Assembly (NCBI RefSeq): GCF_018919205.1
Contig: NZ_JAHLQN010000001.1
Location: forward strand, 2,232,001 to 2,296,000
DNA length: 64,000 nucleotides
From: Dysosmobacter acutus
Lineage (GTDB): Bacteria > Bacillota > Clostridia > Oscillospirales > Oscillospiraceae
Direction: 5' to 3'
Shown: positions 8,043 through 15,224 of the stretch, piece by piece
Position numbering within the stretch: the first letter of the stretch is position 1
Layout of the letters: every line of letters starts with the position of its first letter
Translations under genes and position numbers: made by a program
Notes under the pieces: model-generated
The model's database searches: none
Seen by the model: only the letters and a program-made list of their open reading frames with translations
Told to the model about the DNA's origin: nothing

Positions 8043-9059
8043 TTAATAATCTTCCACCACTTTGGTGCGGATTACCTGGGAAATGTTCCAGTTGCCCAGG
8101 ATATAGATGGTATCCATGGCTCCGGCTCTGGCATTTACGTAGAAGGACACCAGAGGATCCACGGAACCGTAGCCCGGCAGATAGTAGCCTGCCATGGCCA
8201 GAGGCAGGTCCTCCACAGTCTGGATATCGTCATACATCCGATTGAGTGAGTACGGGGTCTGGGCAATGTAGAAATCATACTCCTTGGGCCGCGCCTGACG
8301 CCAGATCGTTACTTCTTTATAGCGCACATCCGTAAAGACCACCCGGCCGTCCGCCAGCACCACATCGAGGGCCGGGCTGTTGTAGACCAGATTCACCGCG
8401 CGGATGCAGGCCCGGTTGGCCGGGCGGTTGTTGCAGGGTTTATCCGACACCCGCACCAGATCCAGCACTCCGCCGGAGCGCACGATGGCCAGGGTGATCA
8501 CTTCCCCGGCGCTCATGGGTACGCTGCTCTGGTAGAGCACAGTCCGGGGAGAACGGACGCTGTAGATGGTGACTGTACGGAATCCGTCAATCACATTGAA
8601 ATAATTGCCAAGGTTTCCAAACGCCAGATTGTTGGCCACGGTTCTGGATCCTACCGCCACCCGGACGGGCTCTCCGTCCGCTACAGCGTTGAGAAAACGA
8701 ACCGTCGCGTATCCGGGGTACTCCGGGCGGACGCCGGGCATGGGGATGCCCACAATGGGCGGCAGAGGGATCACCGGGGTCTGGTCCGGATTCGCCGCGG
8801 GAGGCTGACCCACGATGGGCGGCAGAGGAATTACCGGCGTCTGGTCCGGATTCGCTGCGGGAGGCTGGTCCACAATGGGCGGCAGGGGAATTACCGGCGT
8901 CTGGTCCGGATTTGCCGCGGGAGGCTGATCCACGATGGGCGGCAGGGGAACCACCGGGGTGTCTCCCTCATCCGGTACGATGGGTGGCAAGGGAACAACA
9001 GGGGTGTTTTCCGGCAGCGGCGTTGCCGGTACATCCCGGAGATTTTTTTCTGTTGGCAT
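8043..9059 (-). CDS. DUF4397 domain protein with proline-rich N-terminal repeats
   Basis: 338 residues. The first ~115 are low-complexity: five units beginning TPVVPLPPIV or TPVIPLPPIV, three of them full 20-residue units with QPPAANPDQ. The rest resembles DUF4397 beta-sandwich domains (YATVRFLNAVADGEPVRVAV, then a second half AVNLVYNSPALDVVLADG) found in surface proteins of Firmicutes. No signal peptide or membrane segment is visible, so export is unproven. The ATG at 9059 follows AAAGGAG at 9 nt. It is transcribed alone, convergent with the SLH protein gene. The function of DUF4397 is unknown; spore coat or cell-surface roles are possible but not shown here. Confidence 0.8.
   Translation of the reverse strand: MPTEKNLRDVPATPLPENTPVVPLPPIVPDEGDTPVVPLPPIVDQPPAANPDQTPVIPLPPIVDQPPAANPDQTPVIPLPPIVGQPPAANPDQTPVIPLPPIVGIPMPGVRPEYPGYATVRFLNAVADGEPVRVAVGSRTVANNLAFGNLGNYFNVIDGFRTVTIYSVRSPRTVLYQSSVPMSAGEVITLAIVRSGGVLDLVRVSDKPCNNRPANRACIRAVNLVYNSPALDVVLADGRVVFTDVRYKEVTIWRQARPKEYDFYIAQTPYSLNRMYDDIQTVEDLPLAMAGYYLPGYGSVDPLVSFYVNARAGAMDTIYILGNWNISQVIRTKVVEDY
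8752..8990. repeat. 60-bp tandem repeat inside the DUF4397 gene
   Basis: About four imperfect 60-bp units encode the 20-residue proline-rich repeat. The period keeps frame, so copy-number change would lengthen or shorten the protein without disrupting it. Confidence 0.9.
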
Positions 9060-9271
9060 GGAGTGAAGCTCCTTTCAGATGATTGCGCGCTGATTCACCA
9101 CGCGCCTGTTTCATTGTATGCCCCGCGGACCCGGTTTGCCTGTCACCGGCAGGCCTTTCCTTCTATCCAAAAAAAGTCGATTTTTGCGGTATAACCTGTC
9201 CCCATCTGCCTATACTATCTCTGTGCGTTTTCCGAATCTCAAACGCTTGACAGCATAAGGAGGGATTTATT

Positions 9272-9490
9272 CTGGGGCAGGCAACTTTGTATACGCTCAA
9301 CTGTACCAACTGCATTTTTTTAGAAAAGCTACTGGATAAAAGCGGCATTTCCTACGAAAAATGTACAGACGCAAAAGCCATGCGTAAGCTTGGGTTCACC
9401 ACTGTGCCGGTTCTGGAGGCCGACGGCCGCCGGATGTTTTATCCGGAAGCGGTAGAGTGGGTCAATCAGCAGATCAAGGAAGGGTCCTGA
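9272..9490 (+). CDS. Glutaredoxin-like thiol redox protein
   Basis: About 72 residues in a thioredoxin fold: strand ATLYTLNCTNC with the redox motif CTNC (about residues 11-14), the cis-proline loop TTVPVL and a C-terminal helix. It resembles the short NrdH/glutaredoxin-like proteins of clostridia. There is no ATG. The strong AAGGAGGG (about 9257-9264) is 23 nt from the first TTG (9287) but 8 nt from CTG (9272) and 5 nt from ATT (9269), and the first beta strand is complete only with the upstream start. CTG at 9272 is chosen. The gene ends inside an inverted repeat (about 9476-9515) that may act as a terminator. Confidence 0.75.
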   Translation: MGQATLYTLNCTNCIFLEKLLDKSGISYEKCTDAKAMRKLGFTTVPVLEADGRRMFYPEAVEWVNQQIKEGS

Positions 9491-9525
9491 TCCCGTCTGG
9501 GTTCAGGACCCTTCCTGCTCAATTC

Positions 9526-9972
9526 CTATTTTTCCTTCTGTCCCTCTGATGCTTCCTCATGAAAAAGGGAGATCAGCATCCGCACTGTGATCCGTTCCGC
9601 CTCCTCTAAGGCCTTTTGCATCCGCCCGGCCTCCTGGAGCCTGAGTCTATCCCATGCAGGCTTTGCAGCCGCCGCATCAATCCCTGCCCTGCACTGCGCT
9701 ATGTAATCAATGCAGAGTGCCAGCTGCAAAAGGTCCGGTTCGTCCATTGTTCCCTTGTTCCTCCCCAAAGGCCAGGCGGCAGGGCAGCCGTGCCGCTCCA
9801 AGGTTCCCTGTACCAGGCGCAGGGTCTGCCGCACATAGGCCATGTCGGCCGCTTCTCCGCTCTCCTGCCTTTTTAACCGCTCTGCTTTCATTTCCGCTTT
9901 TGCCTCTCCCCTCTCCCATTGCATCTGTTGGCGTGCAGAACGGCCAGTCTGTACGCCGCCCGACAGAATCAT
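9526..9972 (-). CDS. Unrecognised helical protein next to the XRE repressor
   Basis: 148 residues from the ATG at 9972 (AAAGGG three nt upstream); the frame is open to an ATG at 9996 that has no ribosome site. The protein is charged and alpha-helical (KAEMKAERLKRQESGEAADM, then ALCIDYIAQCRAGIDAAAAK). I recognise no domain. It lies directly downstream of and in line with the XRE gene, and an operator-like palindrome (9992-10006) sits in the gap, so it probably belongs to the same regulatory module. It could be a mobile-element accessory protein. Confidence 0.6.
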   Translation of the reverse strand: MILSGGVQTGRSARQQMQWERGEAKAEMKAERLKRQESGEAADMAYVRQTLRLVQGTLERHGCPAAWPLGRNKGTMDEPDLLQLALCIDYIAQCRAGIDAAAAKPAWDRLRLQEAGRMQKALEEAERITVRMLISLFHEEASEGQKEK

Positions 9973-9991
9973 ATTCCCTTTAGTACATTTA

Positions 9992-10006
9992 TTCATTTTA
10001 AATGAA
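9992..10006. promoter_or_regulatory. Operator-like palindrome 1
   Basis: TTCATTTTAAATGAA, a near-perfect palindrome between the XRE gene and the downstream ORF; it matches the two sites at the XRE promoter. Confidence 0.55.
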
Positions 10007-10008
10007 CT

Positions 10009-10203
10009 TTATGGCAGCAAAATATTGTCGATAGGGACACCGTATAAATGGCACAGCCGCACCAGAGTCGTGGCCTTCAGCGGAACCTTTCCCCGTTCCC
10101 AGTTTGCAACTGACTCTGTTGAGACACCAAGTTCCGCAGCAACCTCAGCTTGGTTCAGATTGGCGTTGATCCGTGCTGCCCTGAGCGTAATCTTGTACTC
10201 CAT
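10009..10203 (-). CDS. XRE-family (Cro/C1) helix-turn-helix repressor
   Basis: 64 residues, essentially a bare HTH_3 domain (QAEVAAELGVSTESVANWER is the helix-turn-helix). It belongs to the compact phage and ICE repressors. ATG 10203 is preferred over GTG 10212 because GGAGG lies 8 nt upstream of it. Its promoter (10236-10264) is flanked by two copies of the same palindrome, one immediately downstream of the -10 and one upstream of the -35, which suggests it represses itself. A divergent gene pair (second XRE plus ImmA peptidase) lies beyond the promoter. Confidence 0.9.
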   Translation of the reverse strand: MEYKITLRAARINANLNQAEVAAELGVSTESVANWERGKVPLKATTLVRLCHLYGVPIDNILLP

Positions 10204-10217
10204 CTCGCGCACCTCCG

Positions 10218-10232
10218 TTCGTTTTAATTGAA
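10218..10232. promoter_or_regulatory. Operator-like palindrome 2
   Basis: TTCGTTTTAATTGAA, immediately downstream of the -10 of the repressor promoter, where bound repressor would block initiation. Confidence 0.6.
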
Positions 10233-10235
10233 CTT

Positions 10236-10264
10236 ATCATACGACAACAGGCTATCTCTGTCAA
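10236..10264 (-). promoter_or_regulatory. Promoter of the XRE repressor
   Basis: Minus strand TTGACA (10259-10264), 17 bp, TATGAT (10236-10241), bracketed by operator-like palindromes. Confidence 0.75.
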
Positions 10265-10271
10265 GCGGATG

Positions 10272-10287
10272 TTCAAATTAAAATGAA
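10272..10287. promoter_or_regulatory. Operator-like palindrome 3
   Basis: The core TTCAAATTAAAATGAA sits inside a GTTCA/TGAAC inverted repeat (10271-10288) between the two divergent promoters. Confidence 0.6.
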
Positions 10288-10303
10288 CTTTTTGGAATTT
10301 CTA

Positions 10304-10332
10304 TTGCAATTTGTTCAGTTTTCATGTAAAAT
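10304..10332 (+). promoter_or_regulatory. Promoter of the XRE-ImmA pair
   Basis: TTGCAA (10304-10309), 17 bp, TAAAAT (10327-10332), ahead of the second XRE gene. Confidence 0.55.
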
Positions 10333-10355
10333 GCTTTTGAAACGGGGTGATACAA

Positions 10356-10841
10356 TTGACAGAGCGGGAAATGTGTGTGGTATTTGCAAAAAATCTCAAC
10401 CGGGTGATGTTGGAAAAATCCATCAAACAAATTGACATTGTGAATCAGCTCCATGTTGCAAAGGGTACAGTGTCCGCCTGGTGCGCGGGACAGAATATTC
10501 CCCGGACGGACAGGCTCAGCGAGCTGCTTCAGCTCCTGCATGTGGAGCTCTCCGACCTGCTTTTGGAAAAACCCCGGAGGGATGATCTCCGGGCGGATCT
10601 TTTGCTGTCTTTTGACGCCCTCTCCCCGGAGGCGCAAAAGGAAGTTCTGGCTTTCATCGCCTTCAAAAAGACTCAGGAACCCAAACCCGCCCGCCGCTCA
10701 CGCTCTGCCGGGAAGCGAATCCCCTTTCCCCAGAAGGGCGATATTCCCATTGTCGCCCGGGGTGGTCCGGTGGGTCAGATTTCACAGGACGCCGCCCGCA
10801 TCCTGGAGTTGAAGGCCCAAGAAACAGATGAAGAGCCTTGA
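10356..10841 (+). CDS. XRE-family regulator with C-terminal extension
   Basis: 161 residues. Residues 1-70 are a Cro/C1-type HTH (KQIDIVNQLHVAKGTVSAWC). A linker with basic and proline residues follows, then a conserved-looking tail IPIVARGGPVGQ. The start is taken as TTG 10356, 5 nt after GGGGTGA; GTG 10347 overlaps that ribosome site, and ATG 10371 is an alternative. The gene lies 33 nt before an ImmA/IrrE-type metallopeptidase on the same strand. In ICEBs1-like systems such pairs form a repressor (ImmR) and the protease that relieves it (ImmA); the same relation is inferred here. Confidence 0.85.
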   Translation: MTEREMCVVFAKNLNRVMLEKSIKQIDIVNQLHVAKGTVSAWCAGQNIPRTDRLSELLQLLHVELSDLLLEKPRRDDLRADLLLSFDALSPEAQKEVLAFIAFKKTQEPKPARRSRSAGKRIPFPQKGDIPIVARGGPVGQISQDAARILELKAQETDEEP

Positions 10842-10874
10842 GTTCTGCAAAGCACTTCAGAGGAGTTGCTTTAC

Positions 10875-11474
10875 ATGAGTTCCTATGGAAAGTATACCGG
10901 CGCCAGAGACGCCAGCTGGCAGTGCCTGCTTGACTGCCAGATCTCCTCTCTGCCGGTACAGGTCAATGAATTGGGAGGCCGTCTGGGGATTCGTCTCTAT
11001 AAATACACAGTCAATCGGGAGCCGATCATTGAAGCGGGCCTTGGGGCATATCTGGCTGCCGACGGTTTTTCACTTCAAGCCCCTTCCGGACAACTGATGG
11101 TCTTTTTCAACGACCGCTACAGCCATCATCGGATCCGTTTTACTGTGGCCCATGAGTACGGCCACATTCTGTTGGGGCACATGGGACATATAGTCTGTCC
11201 CCACGGCGCGCTGCTGTCCTCTCCGGACCCCAAAAAGGAGCGGGACGCCAATGTGTTCGCCTCCCGCCTTTTGGCGCCGGCCTGTGTTCTGTGGGGCTGC
11301 GGCGCACAGACGGCAGAGGAGATCGCCCAGCTGTGCGATATCTCCAAGGATGCTGCTCAGGTCCGCGCGCAGCGCATGCAGCTTCTGCGCCGCCGAAACG
11401 CCTGGCTGCGCTCCCCTTTGGAGCGCAGTGTCTTCACCCAGTTCCAGCCCTATATCGAGGCCAACAAGCTCTGA
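10875..11474 (+). CDS. ImmA/IrrE-family zinc metallopeptidase
   Basis: 199 residues. The zinc-protease motif HEYGH is at residues 93-97 (FTVAHEYGHILLGH), with a downstream acidic segment (KKERDANVFASRLLAP) matching the third zinc ligand helix of the family. ATG 10875 follows AGAGGAG at 9 nt. Family members cleave XRE repressors such as ImmR or DdrO to start induction of mobile elements or stress responses. The XRE gene directly upstream is the natural candidate substrate. There is no recombinase or conjugation gene nearby, so this is either a remnant or a host-adopted switch. Confidence 0.9.
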   Translation: MSSYGKYTGARDASWQCLLDCQISSLPVQVNELGGRLGIRLYKYTVNREPIIEAGLGAYLAADGFSLQAPSGQLMVFFNDRYSHHRIRFTVAHEYGHILLGHMGHIVCPHGALLSSPDPKKERDANVFASRLLAPACVLWGCGAQTAEEIAQLCDISKDAAQVRAQRMQLLRRRNAWLRSPLERSVFTQFQPYIEANKL

Positions 11475-11499
11475 GGTGTCCTGTTTTTAATCTGTAAAT

Positions 11500-11545
11500 C
11501 AATTGAGGAGCGGCTTCAGGGTCTTCTGAAGCCGCTCCTCAATTG
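11500..11545. repeat. Perfect 19-bp inverted repeat without U tract
   Basis: Positions 11500-11518 and 11527-11545 are exact reverse complements around an 8-nt loop, between the convergent ImmA and EFR1 genes. No T run follows on either strand, so it is not a standard terminator, though it may still end or stabilise both transcripts. Confidence 0.85.
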
Positions 11546-11580
11546 ACAAAAACAAAAAAGCCGAATTTCTATGCACAATG

Positions 11581-12336
11581 TTATAAAACCTTTTTTTCAC
11601 ATATATAGCGAGTCAAACCTTGACTATGCTTGCCATATTCAATTGCCTCTTTCGGGCAATGGCAGATACACGCCATGCAGTGTGTGCAGGCATTTCCCCA
11701 GACAGGTTTTCCATTTTCGATACAAATATTGTTCAGTGGGCACACATTGGCGCATTTACCGCAGGCAATGCAGTCACTGGTGGCAAAAAAATTTTTGGCA
11801 TGTACGAACATTGGATAGAAAAGGTCATTTACGATTCCGCTATTCATGTTATCTTTAAAAGAAACATCCATTTGCGGAAACTTTTTGTCATTCTTAATAT
11901 AATTGATCGCCTGGTCTATGACCGGCTCAGCCTTGTCAATAATCTGCAGTGCTTTTTCCTGCGTTGGCGTTGAGAACAGCGCAATATAATTTTCCGGCAT
12001 TGTAATTCCCATACAGCCCAGATAATTCATTTTCTTTTTGAGACACAGTTTTTCCAGATATTTGCCCGCGTTTCCGATGTTCCCCCCGCAGGTCATAACG
12101 AAATACATATCATGGTTTCCTGTAAACGTTGTGTTCTCTATCCATTTTCTCACGATATGCGGGATTCTCCAGGCATAAGTCGGAACCACGATTACCCACG
12201 GACGTTCGGCGCACAGTTCTGAAAAATCATTCTCTCTGATTTTATCAAAAAGATCCACGACTGTATCGCCTATCCCCTTCCCAATTCTGTTCGCCACATA
12301 CGCACTGTTTCCGGTTGCCGAAAAATATAAAATCAT
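11581..12336 (-). CDS. EFR1-type flavodoxin-ferredoxin fusion
   Basis: 251 residues. The N-terminal flavodoxin-like domain (MILYFSATGNSAYVANRIGK) is followed by two [4Fe-4S] motifs near the C terminus (CIACGKCANVCP and CTHCMACICHCP). The family (EFRODO/EFR1) is common in anaerobic Firmicutes and probably shuttles electrons between low-potential partners. ATG 12336 follows GGAGGAG and overlaps the stop codon of the ArsR gene by 4 nt (ATGA), showing translational coupling. The block is visibly more AT-rich than the flanking genes. Confidence 0.9.
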   Translation of the reverse strand: MILYFSATGNSAYVANRIGKGIGDTVVDLFDKIRENDFSELCAERPWVIVVPTYAWRIPHIVRKWIENTTFTGNHDMYFVMTCGGNIGNAGKYLEKLCLKKKMNYLGCMGITMPENYIALFSTPTQEKALQIIDKAEPVIDQAINYIKNDKKFPQMDVSFKDNMNSGIVNDLFYPMFVHAKNFFATSDCIACGKCANVCPLNNICIENGKPVWGNACTHCMACICHCPKEAIEYGKHSQGLTRYICEKKVL

Positions 12337-12698
12337 AGATTGCTCCTCCACTCTGATTGGGTGATGTGTTTAACGCTTTCATAAATGCGATTGATCAAAT
12401 CCGAAATTTCTTTCCATTGTGTTCCATCCGTGCTCAAATAATAATAATTTTTGGTTCCCACGCGGCGCATGGCAACAATATCAGCTTCTTTTAATATTTG
12501 AAGATGATGAGAAACAGAGGGTCTTGTCAGATGCGTTTTCCCGGCAATTTCGCCTACTCGAATACCGGATAGATCGCTTTCTAACAACACAAGCAATATG
12601 AGCTGTCTTGTCTCATCTCCAATGGCAGTAAACGCGTTTCTACATTCTTGGAAGCCATTAATGATTTGCCTTAAGTTTTCCTCACATTCTCTTTGCAC
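12333..12698 (-). CDS. ArsR-family winged-helix repressor
   Basis: 121 residues with the ArsR/SmtB wHTH (THLTRPSVSHHLQILKEADI) and wing (MRRVGTKNYYYLS). No ELCVCDL-type metal site is present, so the signal is probably not arsenite. GTG 12698 is used, with AGGAGGT 5 nt before it. It lies between the nitroreductase and EFR1 genes in one operon and probably regulates it. Confidence 0.9.
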   Translation of the reverse strand: MQRECEENLRQIINGFQECRNAFTAIGDETRQLILLVLLESDLSGIRVGEIAGKTHLTRPSVSHHLQILKEADIVAMRRVGTKNYYYLSTDGTQWKEISDLINRIYESVKHITQSEWRSNL

Positions 12699-12708
12699 TT
12701 CAAACCTC

Positions 12709-13482
12709 CTACATATATCTGACTTCCAATTCTTTATGGGGTGTAGAGCGTAAAAATTTTACATTGGGATAACCGAGCACCAGTGTCATGGCAACCTTTT
12801 TTCCTTTCGGTACGCCAATCTCTTTTTTAATTTTTCGTGACATATTGGCCGCCATTGTAAAAAATCCGCTGTATAAAACGCCTAACCCGTTTGCTTCCGC
12901 AACAAACTCCATGTTTTGTGCAGCAAGAACGCCATTTGTCTTATCCTTTGCTAAAATAACGATGACAGCAGGGGCGCTGAAAAAGAAAAATTGATCGCTG
13001 ATTTGATTGTTTCTTGTCATTGGGCTAAACAGATTCGCAACAGGCTTAATTGCCCTGAATAGGGTAACTGCCATCTTTTCAACGCGGTCTTTTCCGGCGG
13101 TAAGCACAACATAAGACACATCCTGCATATTTTTTGCAGTATGAGTAAGCCTTCCTGCCTCTAAAATCTGTTCGATCACCCTTTGGGGAATTTCTGTTTC
13201 TTGAAAACTGCGTACGCTCCTGCGGAAACGGATCGTGTTCAAAATATCATCAGGAGCAAGCCGTGCATCTCCTGCTTTTTCCATCTGCCCGCTTCCGCAC
13301 CCAACCAATGAAATTGCCCTTTTGGGGCAGACTGCCGAGCATTGTCCGCACATAACACACTCATCCAGCACAATTTTTGCCTTCTTATCATGTATGACAA
13401 GATTGTGGGCAACACATACATTCCTGCACAGACCGCACCCGATACATTTATCTGTATCAACTATTACCTGCCGTTGTTTCAT
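12709..13482 (-). CDS. Nitroreductase with N-terminal 2x[4Fe-4S] ferredoxin domain
   Basis: 257 residues. Two CxxCxxCxxxC motifs (CIGCGLCRNVCV, CVMCGQCSAVCP) precede an FMN-binding nitroreductase fold (IRFRRSVRSFQETEIPQ, with AKNMQDVSYVVLT and NGLGVLYSGFF). It is a ferredoxin-nitroreductase of the type widespread in clostridia, reducing nitro or enone substrates with electrons from the Fe-S domain. It is first in a three-gene operon, 10 nt before arsR, with a promoter at 13516-13545. ATG 13482 follows AAAGGA. The natural substrate is unknown. Confidence 0.9.
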   Translation of the reverse strand: MKQRQVIVDTDKCIGCGLCRNVCVAHNLVIHDKKAKIVLDECVMCGQCSAVCPKRAISLVGCGSGQMEKAGDARLAPDDILNTIRFRRSVRSFQETEIPQRVIEQILEAGRLTHTAKNMQDVSYVVLTAGKDRVEKMAVTLFRAIKPVANLFSPMTRNNQISDQFFFFSAPAVIVILAKDKTNGVLAAQNMEFVAEANGLGVLYSGFFTMAANMSRKIKKEIGVPKGKKVAMTLVLGYPNVKFLRSTPHKELEVRYM

Positions 13483-13515
13483 ATCCCCAAATCCTTTCGT
13501 TAATGTTTTTTAACC

Positions 13516-13545
13516 ATTATATCAAAACACATCCTCCCAAAACAA
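13516..13545 (-). promoter_or_regulatory. Promoter of the nitroreductase-arsR-EFR1 operon
   Basis: Minus strand TTGTTT (13540-13545), 18 bp, perfect TATAAT (13516-13521). Confidence 0.55.
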
Positions 13546-13704
13546 CATTGGTAAAGAAAGACGTTACAAAAAACACTGGCCGCCTGCTTATGGAGCGAAC
13601 AGACAGGGCAGCTGGCTCTATGGCTACTGCCGTTATAACAAGAACAGACAGGGATCACTTTAATATCACTTCTTCCTCTGAATAAGCCTGGTACCCGCCT
13701 GTAA

Positions 13705-14289
13705 ATCGGAGAGGATAAGAAGATCGGCCTCATTTGGGTAGACGCACATGCCGATAATCGCATCGTTGAAACATCATCGACGCCGGTCCGCATGGTGGGC
13801 GTGCGGCTATCGATGATGGCAGGACAAACGCTTCCCAATTTCCGCAAAGAAATCTGCGGGCTGCATCTCCCCATCAAGGGCGAACATATCATTGCCAGTG
13901 ATTTCCGTATCATGGATGAGCCCACTGCCGAGGCTTTATGCAATGCAAATATTTTGCGTTTGGAGGCAAGTGTTTTTGAAGATGCTGCCGCATGGGAAAG
14001 GGCCGTGAAAAAGCTTGCCTCAGAAGTTGATGTGATATATTTGTCTGTTGACGCTGATATACTGAAGGCAAAGTATATCCCAGCCTATGAAAAAGCAGTT
14101 CCCTACGGCCATGATCTTGATGTGGTAATGCGTAATATTCGCATTGTTATGGAGACAGGAAAAATCGTCGCTTACTCTGTTTTCTGTATCGATTTTGATC
14201 ATTATGACAGAGGCGGCAACTATACATATCTGAATGGAATGCAGCTGGTGACAGCAGGATTAAGCAATTGGGAGAAGATTCCCTTATAA
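13705..14289 (+). pseudogene. 5'-truncated arginase/agmatinase-family gene
   Basis: The frame begins just after a TAA at 13702-13704 with KKIGLIWVDAHADNRIVETS, the metal-binding DAHAD motif of the arginase fold. It continues through VIYLSVDADIL (the second Asp-x-Asp motif) and ends normally at 14289. About 110 N-terminal residues of an intact enzyme, including the GGDH motif, are missing and no start with a ribosome site precedes DAHAD; the first ATG is 13792, inside the fold. It is therefore a remnant. Like its left neighbours it is AT-richer than the surroundings. Confidence 0.75.
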
Positions 14290-14473
14290 TCGTTTTCCGG
14301 TTAAGCCTGATTGCCTGAGAGGTTCTGATTCTCGCCATGATGTACAGTCTTATATCAAGGGCCTGTGGACAGCCCTATCAGGCCCCGGCCTTTTAGAAAA
14401 TCCCCCTTATGGATTGGTATCCATTTTATGGAGAACATTCTTTTGAGAAAAATTGTCCGGCTTTCATTCTTGC

Positions 14474-14519
14474 AAAAACAGCGATGAGCAGTCCGATCGG
14501 ATTGCTCATCGCTGTTTTG
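14474..14519. terminator. Bidirectional terminator hairpin
   Basis: A 16-bp perfect stem (AAAACAGCGATGAGCA and its complement) flanked by A and T runs, so it could end transcripts in both directions. Confidence 0.75.
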
Positions 14520-14576
14520 TCCGGTTCTTTATCCTTACGATCCAACTCTTTCCCCTTATGCGGTCAAAATTTACTG

Positions 14577-14610
14577 TAAAAAACTGCCCCGCGCCTCAAG
14601 ACGCGGAGCA
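14577..14610 (-). terminator. Minus-strand terminator
   Basis: CTGCTCCGCG/CGCGGGGCAG followed by six T on the minus strand. It would end the decayed minus-strand gene to its right. Confidence 0.7.
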
Positions 14611-14875
14611 GTATAGCACTAAAGCAATGCAGCAGATGTCACCAAAAGACAGTGTCCCTCCCGCTCTATTTCGCAACCATATTCATGGAGCCAGGCTGCA
14701 AGCTCCCTTTTTTACCATCTGGGCCATTGCGTTGCCGAATCTGGCAGGCATGAGTAGGCCCATAAGGCCCTCATCTTCCTAAATGACTTACCCTTTTGTG
14801 CTAATGTGGGACTGCGCAGTCCTCAACCAGAACAGTTGAAATCAATACGAAATTAGAAAATCTGTGTCATTATAT

Positions 14876-14908
14876 AGAAAAGCCCTGGAACCTCAACGAT
14901 TCCAGAGC
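14876..14908 (-). terminator. Original tRNA-Gln terminator, now separated from the tRNA
   Basis: On the minus strand GCTCTGGAA/TTCCAGGGC is followed by TTTTCTA, 8 nt beyond the att repeat. Before integration it would have lain directly after tRNA-Gln. Confidence 0.65.
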
Positions 14909-14916
14909 AATTCTAT

Positions 14917-14939
14917 TGGCAGCGGGTGAAGGATTCGAA
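14917..14939. other. Distal attachment site
   Basis: 23 bp identical to positions 43380-43402 (TGGCAGCGGGTGAAGG at its left end), i.e. the CCA, acceptor and T-arm end of tRNA-Gln without the rest of the tRNA. Similarity stops at 14940. Confidence 0.85.
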
Positions 14940-15066
14940 TCGCCTGTGCGCGATTTTGAACCGTGTCATCTGATGTCGCCGAATGCCGCAAAGTGCTGCG
15001 GCACAAAGGGTTTGAGATTTCATTGTTTTAAGTGCTGTTAGAGCGTGTTGGCCGGTTTTACCGTGG

Positions 15067-15099
15067 TAAGGGTCAGAATAAGGGTCAAAATAAGGGTCT
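15067..15099 (+). repeat. Arm-type 12-bp repeats, distal end
   Basis: Three copies of TAAGGGTCA at exact 12-bp spacing (15067, 15079, 15091). The same unit recurs twice at the other end (43312, 43324). They are likely binding sites for the N-terminal arm domain of the integrase. Confidence 0.75.
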
Positions 15100-15224
15100 G
15101 CTTGTACTTTGCGCCGTGCATGTCAGCTCCTTTGCAAGGCCGCTTTTCCCTTTGGTCGTGCATGAGCGGAGGGCGGCAGGCGCTTGCCTGCCGCCCTCCG
15201 TTTTACAGTTGGGGCAGCTTCGGA

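Larger units (their letters stand above)
14290..14916. other. Intergenic, degenerate region left of the island
   Basis: No intact gene. It contains a hairpin after the arginase remnant (GGGCCTG/CAGGCCC, 14360-14386), two terminators listed separately, and on the minus strand short broken reading frames around 14620-14790 (for example ELAAWLHEYGCEIEREGHCL) that look like the decayed end of a gene I could not identify. This would be the original chromosomal DNA downstream of tRNA-Gln. Confidence 0.6.

Noticed and set aside
9526-11474. A complete prophage or ICE around the XRE/ImmA module
   Set aside because: No integrase, structural, relaxase or transfer genes lie between the flanking housekeeping genes.
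15067-15099. CRISPR-like array
   Set aside because: The 12-bp period has no spacers, there are no cas genes, and the same unit lies by the other att site; arm-type sites explain it better.
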